Shown: piece after piece, positions 1-8,914 of the stretch
Position numbering within the stretch: position 1 is the stretch's first letter
Layout: every line of letters starts with the position of its first letter
DNA from: Pseudonocardia sp.
GTDB taxonomy: Bacteria > Actinomycetota > Actinomycetes > Mycobacteriales > Pseudonocardiaceae
Direction: 5' to 3'
DNA length: 41,663 nucleotides
Assembly (NCBI GenBank): GCA_030451825.1
Contig: JAKDNL010000007.1
Span: 1 to 41,663, forward strand
The notes under the pieces: generated by a model
Seen by the model: the letters and a program-made list of their open reading frames with translations, nothing else
Database searches by the model: none
Told to the model about the DNA's origin: nothing
Position numbers and translations under genes: made by a program

Positions 1-1
1 G

Positions 2-334
2 GGACCGGTCACCGACCCCGACGCCCGGACCTACGAGCCGGAACCCGTGCAGCTCGCGGCTCTGCGGCGCTACGCCTCGGAGTGGCTGCCCGGGGTCGAC
101 GCCGACTCCCCGGTCCCGATCAGCTGCACCTACACGACCACGGGCTCGGAGGACTTCCTCCTCGGGCGCAGGGGCCCGTTCGCGATCGGCGCGGGATTCT
201 CCGGCCACGGCTTCAAGTTCGCTCCGGCGATCGGCCGGATCCTGCTCGACCTGACGGAGGGGAAGGACGCGCCCGAGCGGTTCTCCGGCCCACTCGCCGT
301 CGCGGCGGACGCGCCACTGAACCGGTGTCTGTAA
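2..334 (+). CDS. FAD-dependent amine oxidase, sarcosine oxidase / N-methyltryptophan oxidase type (3' end only)
   Basis: The reading frame is open from base 2, so the gene begins outside the window and only the last ~110 residues are seen. The end contains the hallmark segment of the monomeric sarcosine oxidase / SolA family, TTGSEDFLLG followed by GFSGHGFKFAPAIG, where the family binds the flavin close to the active site. Members oxidise secondary or tertiary N-methylated amines and release hydrogen peroxide. The substrate cannot be told from this tail. It converges on the monooxygenase gene downstream. Family assignment is good; exact enzyme unknown. Confidence 0.8.
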   Translation, partial: GPVTDPDARTYEPEPVQLAALRRYASEWLPGVDADSPVPISCTYTTTGSEDFLLGRRGPFAIGAGFSGHGFKFAPAIGRILLDLTEGKDAPERFSGPLAVAADAPLNRCL

Positions 335-354
335 ATCCCGGGACATCACGTGCC

Positions 355-384
355 CCTCACCATGGTCGGTCCGTAGGGGTGAGG
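355..384. terminator. weak hairpin between convergent genes
   Basis: CCTCACC (355-361) can pair with GGTGAGG (378-384), a 7-bp stem with a 16-base loop. It lies between the stop of the oxidase and the stop of the convergent monooxygenase gene. No T tract is present. A terminator role is inferred from position only; nothing else is seen in 335-452. Confidence 0.3.
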
Positions 385-452
385 CCGCGCTGCCCCGGGC
401 GAGGGACCTGCTCGTGATCGCCACCGTCGGCAGGGCCGATGGCGGAGCAGGC

Positions 453-1973
453 TCAACCTCCGACGGGGACGGGGGCTCCGAACCACCGGTGGGCCGCGGC
501 GCGCAGGTCGTCGGCGCCGGCGATCGGGTCGCCCGCCCACGCCACGTACTGGTCGGGCCGCACCAGCACACCGGCCGGTCGGTCGTCACAGGGCGGCAAT
601 AGCAGCGCCTCGACCCGGTCGGTGACCGCGGCGAGGGCGGTCGCCGCGGTGCCGTCCGGTGTGCGGTCCAGCAGGAGCGGGCGTCCCGTGGCGAGCGCCG
701 CCCGCGCCTCCGGCCCGGGATCGGCCAGCAGCCGCCCCACCAGTGGGTGCGCGTCCGGCCCGGCTCCCATGTCGTAGCGCAAGTCGGAGCCGGCGGTGAG
801 CGCGGCGAGCCGATGCAGGGTCGCGTCGTCGGCGAGCAGCTCGGCGAACAGCTCCCGGAGCGCGGCCACCTCCGGGCCGGGCATGAGCAGCGCGGTGATC
901 GAGCCCGCATGCAGCAGCACCCGGCGGGCGGCGGCCCGCCGCTCGGTGTCGTAGGAGTCCAGCAGGTCCTCGGGCACGTCCCCACGGACGACGGCGGCGA
1001 GCTTCCAGCCGAGGTTCACCGCGTCCTGCATGCCCAGGTTGAGCCCCTGCCCGCCCGCCGTGTCGACGTGCGCCGCGTCGCCGAGCAGCAGGACCCTGTC
1101 GTCGCGGAACCGCTCCGCGTGCCGGTTGTTGCCGCCGTTGAGCCGGCGCAGCGGGTGCGGGCCGGGACCCTCCGGCGCCTCGAACGGGATGTCGGCGCCG
1201 AGCACCCGGGCCACGCTCGCCCGCAGCTCGCCGAGGGTCATCGGCCCGTCGGCGGCCGGCTGGTCCCACTCGACGGCCGAGAGAAACGGCGCCCGGCCGG
1301 GCAGCGGGGCCCACGTCACCCCTCCGCGATCGGTCCGCACCCCGACGAACGGCGCCAGCGTGCCGAACCCGGGCACGACGAGGCCGCCGGTGACCGGGTC
1401 CAGGTCTCCTGGCCGGACGCGGACGGCGCCGAACCGGGAGGTGGAACGGTCCTGGCTGACCCCGGGGAAGGCGATCCCGCAGCGCTTGCGGACCATGCTG
1501 TGTGCACCGTCCGCCCCCACCAGGTACGCGGCGTCGATCCCGTAGCGACCGTCGGGACCCTCCACGTCGAGACCGATGCCGCCGGTGCCCGGCCGGAGGT
1601 CGACGAGCTCGTGGCCCCACCTGATCTCGGCTCCGAGCTCGGTGGCCCACTCCGCCAGCGCCTCGACGATCCGGAGCTGCGGGACGGGGACGGCCTGCAG
1701 CGGGTTGTCCGCCAGCCGCCCCAGGTCCAGCGGCAGCCCGGCGAAGGCGTACCCGGGCGCCGGCGGGACCGGCCGGTCGTCGCCGGTCATGCGGGCGATC
1801 AGCCCACGCCGCTCGAGGACCGTGACGACCTGCCCGACCAGGCCGTTGGCCTTCGGCACGGGATCCGGTCCGGGCGCCCGTTCCAGCACGATCGGCCGGC
1901 AACCGGCGAGTGCGAGCTCGCAGGCCAGCATCAGCCCGTTCGGGCCCGCACCGGTGACGACGACATCGGTCAT
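453..1973 (-). CDS. FAD-dependent aromatic-type monooxygenase
   Basis: 506-residue class A flavoprotein monooxygenase, NAD(P)H-dependent by family. The Rossmann fold motif GAGPNG is at residues 8-13, the DG motif (GADGAHS) at about 153-159, and the GD motif GDAAHVDTAGGQGLN at about 298-312. These are the FAD and NAD(P)H sites of the phenol hydroxylase / PgaE / rifampicin monooxygenase group. The start ATG overlaps the stop of the upstream TetR gene by 4 bp (ATGA, 1970-1973), so the two are translationally coupled and probably under TetR control. The likely role is hydroxylation of an aromatic or polyketide-like compound, perhaps detoxification. The substrate is unknown. Confidence 0.85.
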   Translation of the reverse strand: MTDVVVTGAGPNGLMLACELALAGCRPIVLERAPGPDPVPKANGLVGQVVTVLERRGLIARMTGDDRPVPPAPGYAFAGLPLDLGRLADNPLQAVPVPQLRIVEALAEWATELGAEIRWGHELVDLRPGTGGIGLDVEGPDGRYGIDAAYLVGADGAHSMVRKRCGIAFPGVSQDRSTSRFGAVRVRPGDLDPVTGGLVVPGFGTLAPFVGVRTDRGGVTWAPLPGRAPFLSAVEWDQPAADGPMTLGELRASVARVLGADIPFEAPEGPGPHPLRRLNGGNNRHAERFRDDRVLLLGDAAHVDTAGGQGLNLGMQDAVNLGWKLAAVVRGDVPEDLLDSYDTERRAAARRVLLHAGSITALLMPGPEVAALRELFAELLADDATLHRLAALTAGSDLRYDMGAGPDAHPLVGRLLADPGPEARAALATGRPLLLDRTPDGTAATALAAVTDRVEALLLPPCDDRPAGVLVRPDQYVAWAGDPIAGADDLRAAAHRWFGAPVPVGG

Positions 1974-2638
1974 GACTCCCCCTCGGGGTCGGCAGTGGTG
2001 CAGGCAGCCGGTTCGGCGAGGCCCGCGGTGAGCCGGTGGAGCGCGTCGCGCAGCACCGGTTTCATCGGGATCGGAGGCGTCGCGCCCAGGCAGTGCGTGA
2101 TCGTGACGTCCACGGCGGCCCCGACGGCCGCGGCGACCAGCTGCGGGTAGGTGTCCCGCGCCGGGTCGGTTCCGGTGTGCGCGGCGACGGCGGCCGCGAG
2201 CGCGTCCTGCGCGGTCGCGCTCGCCCTGGTCAGCTCACCCTGCAGGGCCGGCTCGGCCAGCATCAGCCGCACGGCGGCCGCACGCTCCGGATCCGGCGCC
2301 GACCGTCCTTCGTCCTCGGGGGCGAGCTCGGCCACCGCCGCGTCGATGAGCGCCGCACGCAGCGGGGTTCCCGCGGGGAGACCGGCCACGGTCTCTGCCA
2401 CCCGCAGCATCCGGTCCGCGTGTCGCCCGGAGATCGCGGCGGCCTTGGTCGGGAAGTAGTTCCGGAAGGTGCGCGGGGCGACGCGGGCCCGCGCCGCGAT
2501 GTCATCGATCGTTACGGCCGACCAGCCCCGCTCGGTGACGAGCTCGATCGTGGCCAGGCTCAGCGCATCCCGGGTCTCGCGCTTCTTCCGCTCCCGCAGG
2601 CTCGGTTCCGATGCTTCCACGGCCCCGACACTACTCAT
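1970..2638 (-). CDS. TetR-family transcriptional regulator
   Basis: 222 residues. The N-terminal helix-turn-helix (about 15-65) runs from RKKRETRDAL through TIDDIAARARVAPRTFRNYF, the standard TetR DNA-binding signature. The C-terminal ligand domain is alanine-rich and not specific. The ATG at 2638 was chosen because the DNA-binding domain begins within 12 residues and longer in-frame extensions run back into the hydrolase gene. Two palindromes start 3 bp upstream of this ATG, so it most likely represses itself and the coupled monooxygenase. The ligand is unknown. Confidence 0.88.
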   Translation of the reverse strand: MSSVGAVEASEPSLRERKKRETRDALSLATIELVTERGWSAVTIDDIAARARVAPRTFRNYFPTKAAAISGRHADRMLRVAETVAGLPAGTPLRAALIDAAVAELAPEDEGRSAPDPERAAAVRLMLAEPALQGELTRASATAQDALAAAVAAHTGTDPARDTYPQLVAAAVGAAVDVTITHCLGATPPIPMKPVLRDALHRLTAGLAEPAACTTADPEGES

Positions 2639-2640
2639 AT

Positions 2641-2672
2641 TTGCCGAAACGGCAAGATTGCCGATCCGGCAG
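2641..2672. promoter_or_regulatory. two tandem TetR operators
   Basis: TTGCCG-AAA-CGGCAA (2641-2655) is a perfect 6+3+6 palindrome. TTGCCG-ATC-CGGCAG (2658-2672) is the same with one mismatch. Centres are 17 bp apart. They occupy the gap between the hydrolase stop (2707) and the TetR start (2638), as expected for an autoregulatory operator. Confidence 0.7.
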
Positions 2673-2706
2673 ATCAGACGGGTCCACGCGGGCCAGGAGA
2701 CGCGCC

Positions 2707-3546
2707 CTAGCCCGAGCGCACGGACACGTTGCGGGTGTGCTGCAGGATCGTCCACGCGACGAGCTCGGGGTTGTCCACCATCGGCACGTGCCCGACCCCC
2801 GGCAGCACGACGAAGTCCGCGTCCGGGACCGCCTCCAGCATCGGACGGCCGTAGCTGCGGAACGGGATCGTCCGGTCCGAACCGGCCCAGGCGATCCGGA
2901 CCGGGCAGGGCACCGCAACGAAGTTCCGGATCGGGCCATCGATCGTCGCCCGCGCCAGCAGCGGGCCGAGCACGCTGCATCCGGCCATGTCGTCGAAGAG
3001 CACCTCGACCTCGTCGCCGGAGTAGCGGTCGGCGTGCTCGGAGATCGAGCGCATCAGGACCCGGCGCAGCCACGGAACGGTCGCGGCCAGGCGTTGCATC
3101 GGCCCCCAACCGGCGACCACCGCGCCGACCCGGAACAGCGAGAGCAGCCGGTACATGTCGAGCGGCATCGCCCACGCCCCGGCCGGGGACAGCGCGACCA
3201 CCGAACGCGCCCGCCCCCGCCGGGCGAGCTCCAGGGCCACCCAGCCGCCGAGCGAGTTGCCGGCCACGTGCGGACTGTCCAGGCCGAGCTCGTCGAGCTG
3301 CACGCACAGCTCGTCGACGATCGCATCGATCGTGACCGGCTCACCCTCGGGCATCGGAGGGCCGCCGAAGTGCCCGGGCATCGTGATCGCGTAGACCTCG
3401 TGGTGGCGTTCGAGCATCGCCATGATCGGGCGCCACGCCCGCCAGGACGACGTCATGCCGTGCAGCAGCACCAGCGGTGTCCCCTCGCCGCCCCGGTGCA
3501 GTGCTGGTGGTATCGGGGCAGGAGGGGTCACCGCGGGCGGGCTCAC
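2707..3546 (-). CDS. alpha/beta-fold hydrolase
   Basis: 279 residues. LVLLHGMTSSW (about 26-36) is the oxyanion-hole region, GNSLGG (96-101) the nucleophile elbow with Ser98, and Asp224 and His253 (GVGHVPMVDNP) complete the triad in the expected order. The GTG start at 3546 overlaps the TGA of the upstream acyltransferase (GTGA), so it is the last gene of the plsB-plsC-DGAT operon. Mycobacteria also carry an esterase gene beside this block (LipQ, Rv2485c), but family membership here is the broad esterase/lipase fold. A role in glycerolipid turnover is inferred from context. Confidence 0.8.
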   Translation of the reverse strand: MSPPAVTPPAPIPPALHRGGEGTPLVLLHGMTSSWRAWRPIMAMLERHHEVYAITMPGHFGGPPMPEGEPVTIDAIVDELCVQLDELGLDSPHVAGNSLGGWVALELARRGRARSVVALSPAGAWAMPLDMYRLLSLFRVGAVVAGWGPMQRLAATVPWLRRVLMRSISEHADRYSGDEVEVLFDDMAGCSVLGPLLARATIDGPIRNFVAVPCPVRIAWAGSDRTIPFRSYGRPMLEAVPDADFVVLPGVGHVPMVDNPELVAWTILQHTRNVSVRSG

Positions 3547-4970
3547 CGGGGCAGCACCGGGTCGGCCGACCCCGGGTTCAGCGCCAGCACCTCGGAGAAC
3601 CCGCGGGCCAGGCAGTCGGTGAACAGCTCCCGGTCGGTGATCGCGGTCGTGTCCAGGTTCGCCCCGATGCAGCAGACGTCCCCGTGCGTCACGAGCGTGA
3701 TCATCGCGGCGCAGCCGGGCAGCGGCGCGAACGGGTAGAGCCGCTCGATCCGGGCACCGCACAGGTAGGCGTCGAACGGAAGCCCCGGCACGTTGCTGGC
3801 CTGCAGGTCGTTGCCCGTCGTCGTGGCGCCGCCGACCATCGTGAGCAGCCGCCCGGGCAGGCGCGCCAGCAGCGGCGCCACCACGTCGGTGCTCTCCAGG
3901 GCCGGTTCGGCACGGGCGGCCCGCATCTGGGCAGAGATCGCGCCGATCCGCTCCGCCGGGTCCACGATCCCCATCGGCCCGCCGATCCGGGCCGGGGCGA
4001 AGCGGTTCCCGCCGTCGCCGTCACCGGAGCGGCGGATCGAGACCGGCACCGACACCCGCAGCGTCGCCTCCGGGGCCACCCGGTGCCCGGACTCGAGGTG
4101 GTAGAGCCGGAACGCCCCGAGCAGCGCGGCGAGGTAGGTGTCGTTGAACGACCCGCCGACCGACTTGCCGGCCGCGCGCAGGTCGGCGAAGTTCACGTCC
4201 AGCGCGGCGAACCGCCAGGACATCCCGCGCGGGCGCAGCAGGTCCGAGGTGGCGCCCGGGGGCGGTGAGAGCACCCGGGCCGCGGAGCCCAGGTAGCGCA
4301 CGGACTCGGTGACGGCGCTGATCGGCCGGGTCAGGGCGCCCAGCACGTCGCGGGTGGCGCGGGCGGCCGCCGGGACGACCCCCATCTCGCGGCGGACGAG
4401 ACGGTCCATCTCGCGGATGTGGTCGACCGGCTGCGGTTCCGGGGCGTCGGGCTGGGGCTTGTCCGGGTCGTGCTCGCGGCGGCGCGAGTGCAGCTGGCTC
4501 AGCAGCGCGATCATGCCGAGGCCGTCGGTGAGCACGTGGTGAATCTTGAGCAGGTAGGCCGAGCGTCCGCCGGACAAGCCCTCGACCAGCGTCGCCTCCC
4601 ACGGCGGGCGCTCCCGGTCGAACGGGGTCATCATCACCCGCTCGGCGACGGCGGCCAGCTCGTCCCAGCCCCCGTCACCGGCCAGGCTCACCCGACGCAG
4701 GTGGTAGTGCAGGTCGAACGCGCTGTCCTGGATCCAGTACGGCGTGCCCAGCCCGCCGAGCGCGTCGCGCACCCGCTCCCGGAACCGCGGCACCATCCGC
4801 GACGCCCAGTCGTGCGCGGCGACCATCCGGTCCCAGTCGGGCGTGACGTCCAGGATCTCCAGCGCCATCACCGGCGCCCGCAGCCGCGGGTCGGACTCCG
4901 CGCGCCACATCATGACCTCGAACGGCGACATCTCCCGGGCGGTGCCCCAGGCCAGCCTCGGGGCACTCAT
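3543..4970 (-). CDS. WS/DGAT-family wax ester synthase / diacylglycerol O-acyltransferase
   Basis: 475 residues, the usual family length. The catalytic motif HHVLTDG is at 144-150 (HHxxxDG, His145 as general base), preceded by PPWEATLVEGL at about 122-132. These enzymes transfer acyl groups from acyl-CoA to diacylglycerol or alcohols to make triacylglycerol or wax esters at the membrane. The start ATG overlaps the upstream stop by 4 bp (4967-4970). With plsB and plsC immediately upstream the cluster covers both acylations of glycerol-3-phosphate and the final acylation, matching Rv2482c-Rv2483c-Rv2484c order. The acceptor is not proven. Confidence 0.88.
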   Translation of the reverse strand: MSAPRLAWGTAREMSPFEVMMWRAESDPRLRAPVMALEILDVTPDWDRMVAAHDWASRMVPRFRERVRDALGGLGTPYWIQDSAFDLHYHLRRVSLAGDGGWDELAAVAERVMMTPFDRERPPWEATLVEGLSGGRSAYLLKIHHVLTDGLGMIALLSQLHSRRREHDPDKPQPDAPEPQPVDHIREMDRLVRREMGVVPAAARATRDVLGALTRPISAVTESVRYLGSAARVLSPPPGATSDLLRPRGMSWRFAALDVNFADLRAAGKSVGGSFNDTYLAALLGAFRLYHLESGHRVAPEATLRVSVPVSIRRSGDGDGGNRFAPARIGGPMGIVDPAERIGAISAQMRAARAEPALESTDVVAPLLARLPGRLLTMVGGATTTGNDLQASNVPGLPFDAYLCGARIERLYPFAPLPGCAAMITLVTHGDVCCIGANLDTTAITDRELFTDCLARGFSEVLALNPGSADPVLPR

Positions 4971-6409
4971 TCCGCCTCCGGCCAGTGCACGAGCGTGTGG
5001 ACGAACCGGTCGCGGACGTCCTCGGTGTGCTGCGCGACGTCCTCGCGCCTCCAGCCCGAGGTGTCGATCGGCTCCAGCACGGCGACCTCGACGATCCCGC
5101 CGCGCAACGTCTGCGCGCCCCGCCACATGATCTCGCCAGCGTTGCGGATCACGATCGGGACCACCGGCACCCCGGCCTGCATGGCGATGTGGAACGCGCC
5201 CTTCTTGAACGGGCCGAGCTTCGGCGTCGGCGAGCGGGTGCCCTCCGGAGCCATGGCCAGCGAGATCGCGTCCTCACGCAGCCTGCGCACGGCGGGTTCG
5301 AGGGCCTCCTTGGCCTTGGTGGTGTCGCTGCGGTCGATGAACGCGACGTCCGCGGCCTGGAACAGCTGGCCCCACAACGGGATCGACGCGGCCTCCTTCT
5401 TCGCGACACCGGTGAAGCCGCCGCGCAGCAGCTTCATCAGGATCGGCACGTCGAACTTGGACTGGTGGTTGAACAGGAACACGCACGGCCGCGCCGAGAC
5501 CAGGTGCTCGGCGCCGATGACCTCGACGTCGATCCCGGCCAGCCCGAACCCGACGTCGGCGCCGACCCCGCAGGCCATGTCGATGAAGCGCCGGCGCGAC
5601 CCGTGCAGCAGCCCGGCTCCGACGGCGGCGCCCATCCCGCCGAGCATGCCGCCGTAGAACACGGCGGTGCGCGCGACGTCGGCGACGTCCGGGAGCAGCC
5701 CGCCGCGCGGCGCGCAGTCCAGGATCGGCCAGCCCCGCTCGGTGGCCAGCGCGCGCAGCTCGTCGGTCGGGGACACCGCGACCGGGTGCCCGACCTCGGC
5801 CAGGAAGTCGACGTCCTCGGTGCCGTTGGCGTAGGCGAAGCAGTGCTGGAGGTCGACGCCGCGTTCCTCGGCGTCGGCGACCACGGCGGCGGCCTTGCCC
5901 GGCCCCCACAGCGGTGTGCCGTCCGGACGGCCGGTCAGCACGCCGTGGCGCACCTCGAGCTCGGTGCACAGGACCTTGTCCGCGCCCAGCTCGTCGGCCA
6001 TCGGCTGCACCTGGAAGCGGGTCGCCGAGGACGCCATGACGACGATGTGCCCACACTCCTTGTGCGTGGCGACGAGCTCCCAGGCCTCCTGGTGCAGCTG
6101 CCCGGCGATCTCGGAGACGAACAGCTCCCGGCCCAGGTCGAACAGCTCGGCTTCGGTGCGTCCCTGCCAGGTGGCCAGGGTGAGCGCGAGGAACTCGCGG
6201 AAGTCGTCGTTGGTGCGGATGCCGCGCACCCCGGCCGCGATCGTGCGCAGCAGCTCCACCGCGCCGACGTCGAACTCCCGCAGCCGGCGCCGGTAGAACG
6301 CGCCGGCCGAGTAGCCGTCGATGATGGTGCCGTCGTAGTCGAAATAGGCCACGGTGCCCGGGCCCGGCGGGACCGCGCGGATCGCGCGGAGGCGGTCAGC
6401 TTGCGACAC
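4967..6409 (-). CDS. plsC: HAD-IB phosphatase fused to 1-acylglycerol-3-phosphate acyltransferase (PlsC)
   Basis: About 480 residues in two domains. The N-terminal HAD domain has motif I FDYDGT at 23-28, then MASSATRF (motif II-like) and a motif IV-like NGTEDVDFL. The C-terminal PlsC domain has NHQSKFD (314-320, HX4D catalytic) and PEGTRS near 388-393 (phosphate binding). PlsC adds the second acyl chain to lysophosphatidate; the HAD half could act as a phosphatidate phosphatase, as proposed for actinobacterial fusions. The GTG at 6409 was chosen because it overlaps the plsB stop by only 14 bp with GGAC upstream. An alternative GTG at 6496 would overlap plsB by 100 bp. Confidence 0.87.
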   Translation of the reverse strand: MSQADRLRAIRAVPPGPGTVAYFDYDGTIIDGYSAGAFYRRRLREFDVGAVELLRTIAAGVRGIRTNDDFREFLALTLATWQGRTEAELFDLGRELFVSEIAGQLHQEAWELVATHKECGHIVVMASSATRFQVQPMADELGADKVLCTELEVRHGVLTGRPDGTPLWGPGKAAAVVADAEERGVDLQHCFAYANGTEDVDFLAEVGHPVAVSPTDELRALATERGWPILDCAPRGGLLPDVADVARTAVFYGGMLGGMGAAVGAGLLHGSRRRFIDMACGVGADVGFGLAGIDVEVIGAEHLVSARPCVFLFNHQSKFDVPILMKLLRGGFTGVAKKEAASIPLWGQLFQAADVAFIDRSDTTKAKEALEPAVRRLREDAISLAMAPEGTRSPTPKLGPFKKGAFHIAMQAGVPVVPIVIRNAGEIMWRGAQTLRGGIVEVAVLEPIDTSGWRREDVAQHTEDVRDRFVHTLVHWPEAE

Positions 6410-8798
6410 CGCTGGGTCCGATGTCGTCGGCGCCGGACGGGGTCGAATCCCGTTCGCCGTCCGCGCCGGCCGCGCCTTGCGTGTGGGTGCTGCCACCCAG
6501 GACCACCTCCAGTCGCGCCCGTTCCAGGCGCCCGATACGGGTCAGGTCGTCGATCAGCCCGGCCAGCTCGTCGCGCCAGGCACGACGCCGCGCCTGCAGC
6601 GGCGCGGCTCCATCACCCCCCGACGGCTCGACCAGGTCGCGGTTGTCGGCCAACCGCAGCGCCGTGGCGTGCAGCTCGCGCGACACCGAGTCCGCGCGGT
6701 CCAGCCGATGCTGCAGCAGCATCTGCCGCCCGACACCGAGGCAGGTCTCCAGGAACTCGTCGGGGTCCCCGAGCGGGCCGTCCTCCAGCGCGACGAGCTG
6801 CTCGGCCACCACCAGCTGCGCGTCCAGGAACGAGCGCAGCACCCCGGGCGCGACCAGCAGGGGCGCCTGCCGCAGCGCGGCGTGGGCGTCGGACGGACGG
6901 GCACTGCCGTGACCCCACTGCGGGTCCAGCACCGACAGCTCGCCGCGGATCTCGGCGGCGAACTCGCGCTTGTCGGAGAAGAAGAACTCGAACTTCATCA
7001 GGTCGCGCAGGCGCGCGAGCTCCCGCCAGCCGAGCTCGAGCAGGTCCTCGCCGTCCCCGGCGTCGCCGGCGCGCAGCAGGGCCACCTCGGTCAGCGCCCG
7101 GTTGAGCAGATGGTGCAGCGCGCCGTTGCGGTAGAACGCGGCCACGTGGTGGCGCCCGGAGCGGATCGAGAACACCGGCTCTGTGCCACCGGAGTAGATC
7201 GTCACGACGTGCGCGTCGGCGAGCCGGTCCAGCGTCATCCGCAGCCCGTGCCGGGTCCGCAGCTCGGCCTCCGGTACCGGCACCCCGCGGGCCTCCAGGT
7301 AGTCGGCCAGCGGCGCGACGACGTCGCGGAGCTGCTGCAGCGTCAGCGCCCGGTCTCGTGCGGTGAGCAGCGCGAACGTGACCAGCGACGTCGCCGTCGC
7401 CGGGCTCACGCGGTTGATCCCGGCACACACCCGGAACGCGACCTTCTCCAGCTGCGCCGAGCCCTGCTCGGTCTCGGTGAGTGCCTGGCGCAGCGAGAAC
7501 GGCTCCGCGAACCGGACCCGGGCGGTGCCGATGTGGCGGCGCTGGTCGCGGAAGTACCCCGCCAGCCAGCCCAGCCCCTCGGCCTTCTTGGACCCGCCGC
7601 GCTGCTCGGCGGCCATCGCACCGACCTCGTGCAGCTGGTCGTAGACGATCGAGACCGGGACCAGGATCGCGTCCGACCCGGGCCGATCCTCCAGCGCGGC
7701 GGCCAGGTAGCGCAGCAGGCCGAAGCGCGGGCGGCGCAGCTTGCCGGTGCGGCTGCGACCGCCCTCGATGTACCACTCGAGGTTGAACCGCTTGGCCATC
7801 AGGTGTCCGAGGTACTCCTGGATCGCGGCCTTGTAGATCGTGTCGCCGCCGAACGTCCGGCGGATGAACACGATCCCGGCCCGGCGCCCCAGCGCGCCCA
7901 TCGGCCAGAACGAGAGGTTGTTGCCGCCCAGGACGTGGTTGCGTGGGAAGTTGCGGTCGTGCAGGACCTCGGCGAACAGCAGCGGGTCGGAGTAGGAACG
8001 GTGCGAGGGCAGGAACACCAGCGCGTGCTCCTTGTTGAGCTCGCGCAGCCGCTCCAGCCCGTCCTCGTCGACCTTCACGTCCCAGGCCTTCGTGTGCAGC
8101 GGGCCCATCAGCGTGCGGAACGTGTCGATCGCCGGCGGGCTCTGCACCGCGGCCATCTCGTGCAGGCAGGACTCCAGGTCGTGCTCGACCTCGGATCTCG
8201 GCTTCCCGACCTCGATGCTCAGGCGCTCGGCCAGCGCGCGGAAACGGGCCGACGCGGTGATCTGCTCGACCATCCGGCGCGGGACCTTGTACCGGTCCCC
8301 GAGCAACCGCCGCTCGCTGCGATCACACGCCAGCGTCGCCTGTCGCACGACGAACCGGGCGAACGCGCCGGCGCGCCCACCCCCCTCGGAGGGCGCTCCG
8401 CCCTCCTGCGCCGCGAACCGCGACGCGAGATCGCCGACGGTCGCCGGCTCGCCGACCACGATCCGCGCCGACTCGGGGACGCGCCGGGCCATCTGCCCGT
8501 GCAGCCGCCACGGCGCGCGGCGCATCGCCAGCGTGGACAGCAGTTCGGTGGCCCGGTTGAACGCACCCGGCTCGCCCTCCGGCGGGATCCAGGCGATCCG
8601 CACGGGGACGACGAGCGTCTCGTCGACGCCCAGCCGGGACTCCAGCTCGGGCGGCGCCGCGGGCCCGTCGCCGTACCCGACGACCGGTGCCCCCGGATGC
8701 TGCTGCGCCGCCCATTCCCCCAGCAGGGACCGCTCGGTGGCCGAGCGCGCCTGGGTGAGGACGACCGCGTCCACGTCGCCGACTCCGTCTGCCGCCAT
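6396..8798 (-). CDS. plsB: glycerol-3-phosphate 1-O-acyltransferase
   Basis: About 800 residues, close to E. coli PlsB and mycobacterial PlsB2 lengths. Catalytic block I HRSYSDP is at about 266-272, followed by GGNNLSFWPMGALGR, IRRTFGGD and block III EGGRSRTG at about 345-352, then ILVPVSIVYD. It acylates sn-1 of glycerol-3-phosphate at the membrane, the first step of glycerolipid synthesis. The ATG at 8798 is preceded by GGGGG at 5-nt spacing; another ATG at 8810 is possible. First gene of an overlapping four-gene operon. Confidence 0.92.
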   Translation of the reverse strand: MAADGVGDVDAVVLTQARSATERSLLGEWAAQQHPGAPVVGYGDGPAAPPELESRLGVDETLVVPVRIAWIPPEGEPGAFNRATELLSTLAMRRAPWRLHGQMARRVPESARIVVGEPATVGDLASRFAAQEGGAPSEGGGRAGAFARFVVRQATLACDRSERRLLGDRYKVPRRMVEQITASARFRALAERLSIEVGKPRSEVEHDLESCLHEMAAVQSPPAIDTFRTLMGPLHTKAWDVKVDEDGLERLRELNKEHALVFLPSHRSYSDPLLFAEVLHDRNFPRNHVLGGNNLSFWPMGALGRRAGIVFIRRTFGGDTIYKAAIQEYLGHLMAKRFNLEWYIEGGRSRTGKLRRPRFGLLRYLAAALEDRPGSDAILVPVSIVYDQLHEVGAMAAEQRGGSKKAEGLGWLAGYFRDQRRHIGTARVRFAEPFSLRQALTETEQGSAQLEKVAFRVCAGINRVSPATATSLVTFALLTARDRALTLQQLRDVVAPLADYLEARGVPVPEAELRTRHGLRMTLDRLADAHVVTIYSGGTEPVFSIRSGRHHVAAFYRNGALHHLLNRALTEVALLRAGDAGDGEDLLELGWRELARLRDLMKFEFFFSDKREFAAEIRGELSVLDPQWGHGSARPSDAHAALRQAPLLVAPGVLRSFLDAQLVVAEQLVALEDGPLGDPDEFLETCLGVGRQMLLQHRLDRADSVSRELHATALRLADNRDLVEPSGGDGAAPLQARRRAWRDELAGLIDDLTRIGRLERARLEVVLGGSTHTQGAAGADGERDSTPSGADDIGPSGVAS

Positions 8799-8815
8799 AG
8801 AGGCCCCCATCCACA

Positions 8816-8835
8816 CGACACCCGCCGTGGTGTCG
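8816..8835. repeat. perfect inverted repeat upstream of plsB
   Basis: CGACACC-CGCCGT-GGTGTCG, a perfect 7-bp stem with a 6-base loop. It sits 18 bp upstream of the plsB start and 80 bp past the cvpA-like stop. It could be a terminator for the upstream gene or a binding site for a regulator of the lipid operon; the sequence does not decide. Confidence 0.5.
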
Positions 8836-8914
8836 CGCCGAAACCTTCGCACAGACCACCGGCGCGGACGCACCCATGAACAATTTCTCCCGGCGCGCCA
8901 CCCCGACTCGTGTG

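Noticed and set aside
747-2150. Plus-strand open frame of 467 codons opposite the monooxygenase
   Set aside because: Antisense shadow; the minus strand has all FAD motifs.
6354-8879. Plus-strand open frame of 841 codons opposite plsB
   Set aside because: Shadow of plsB; no start signal or family features.
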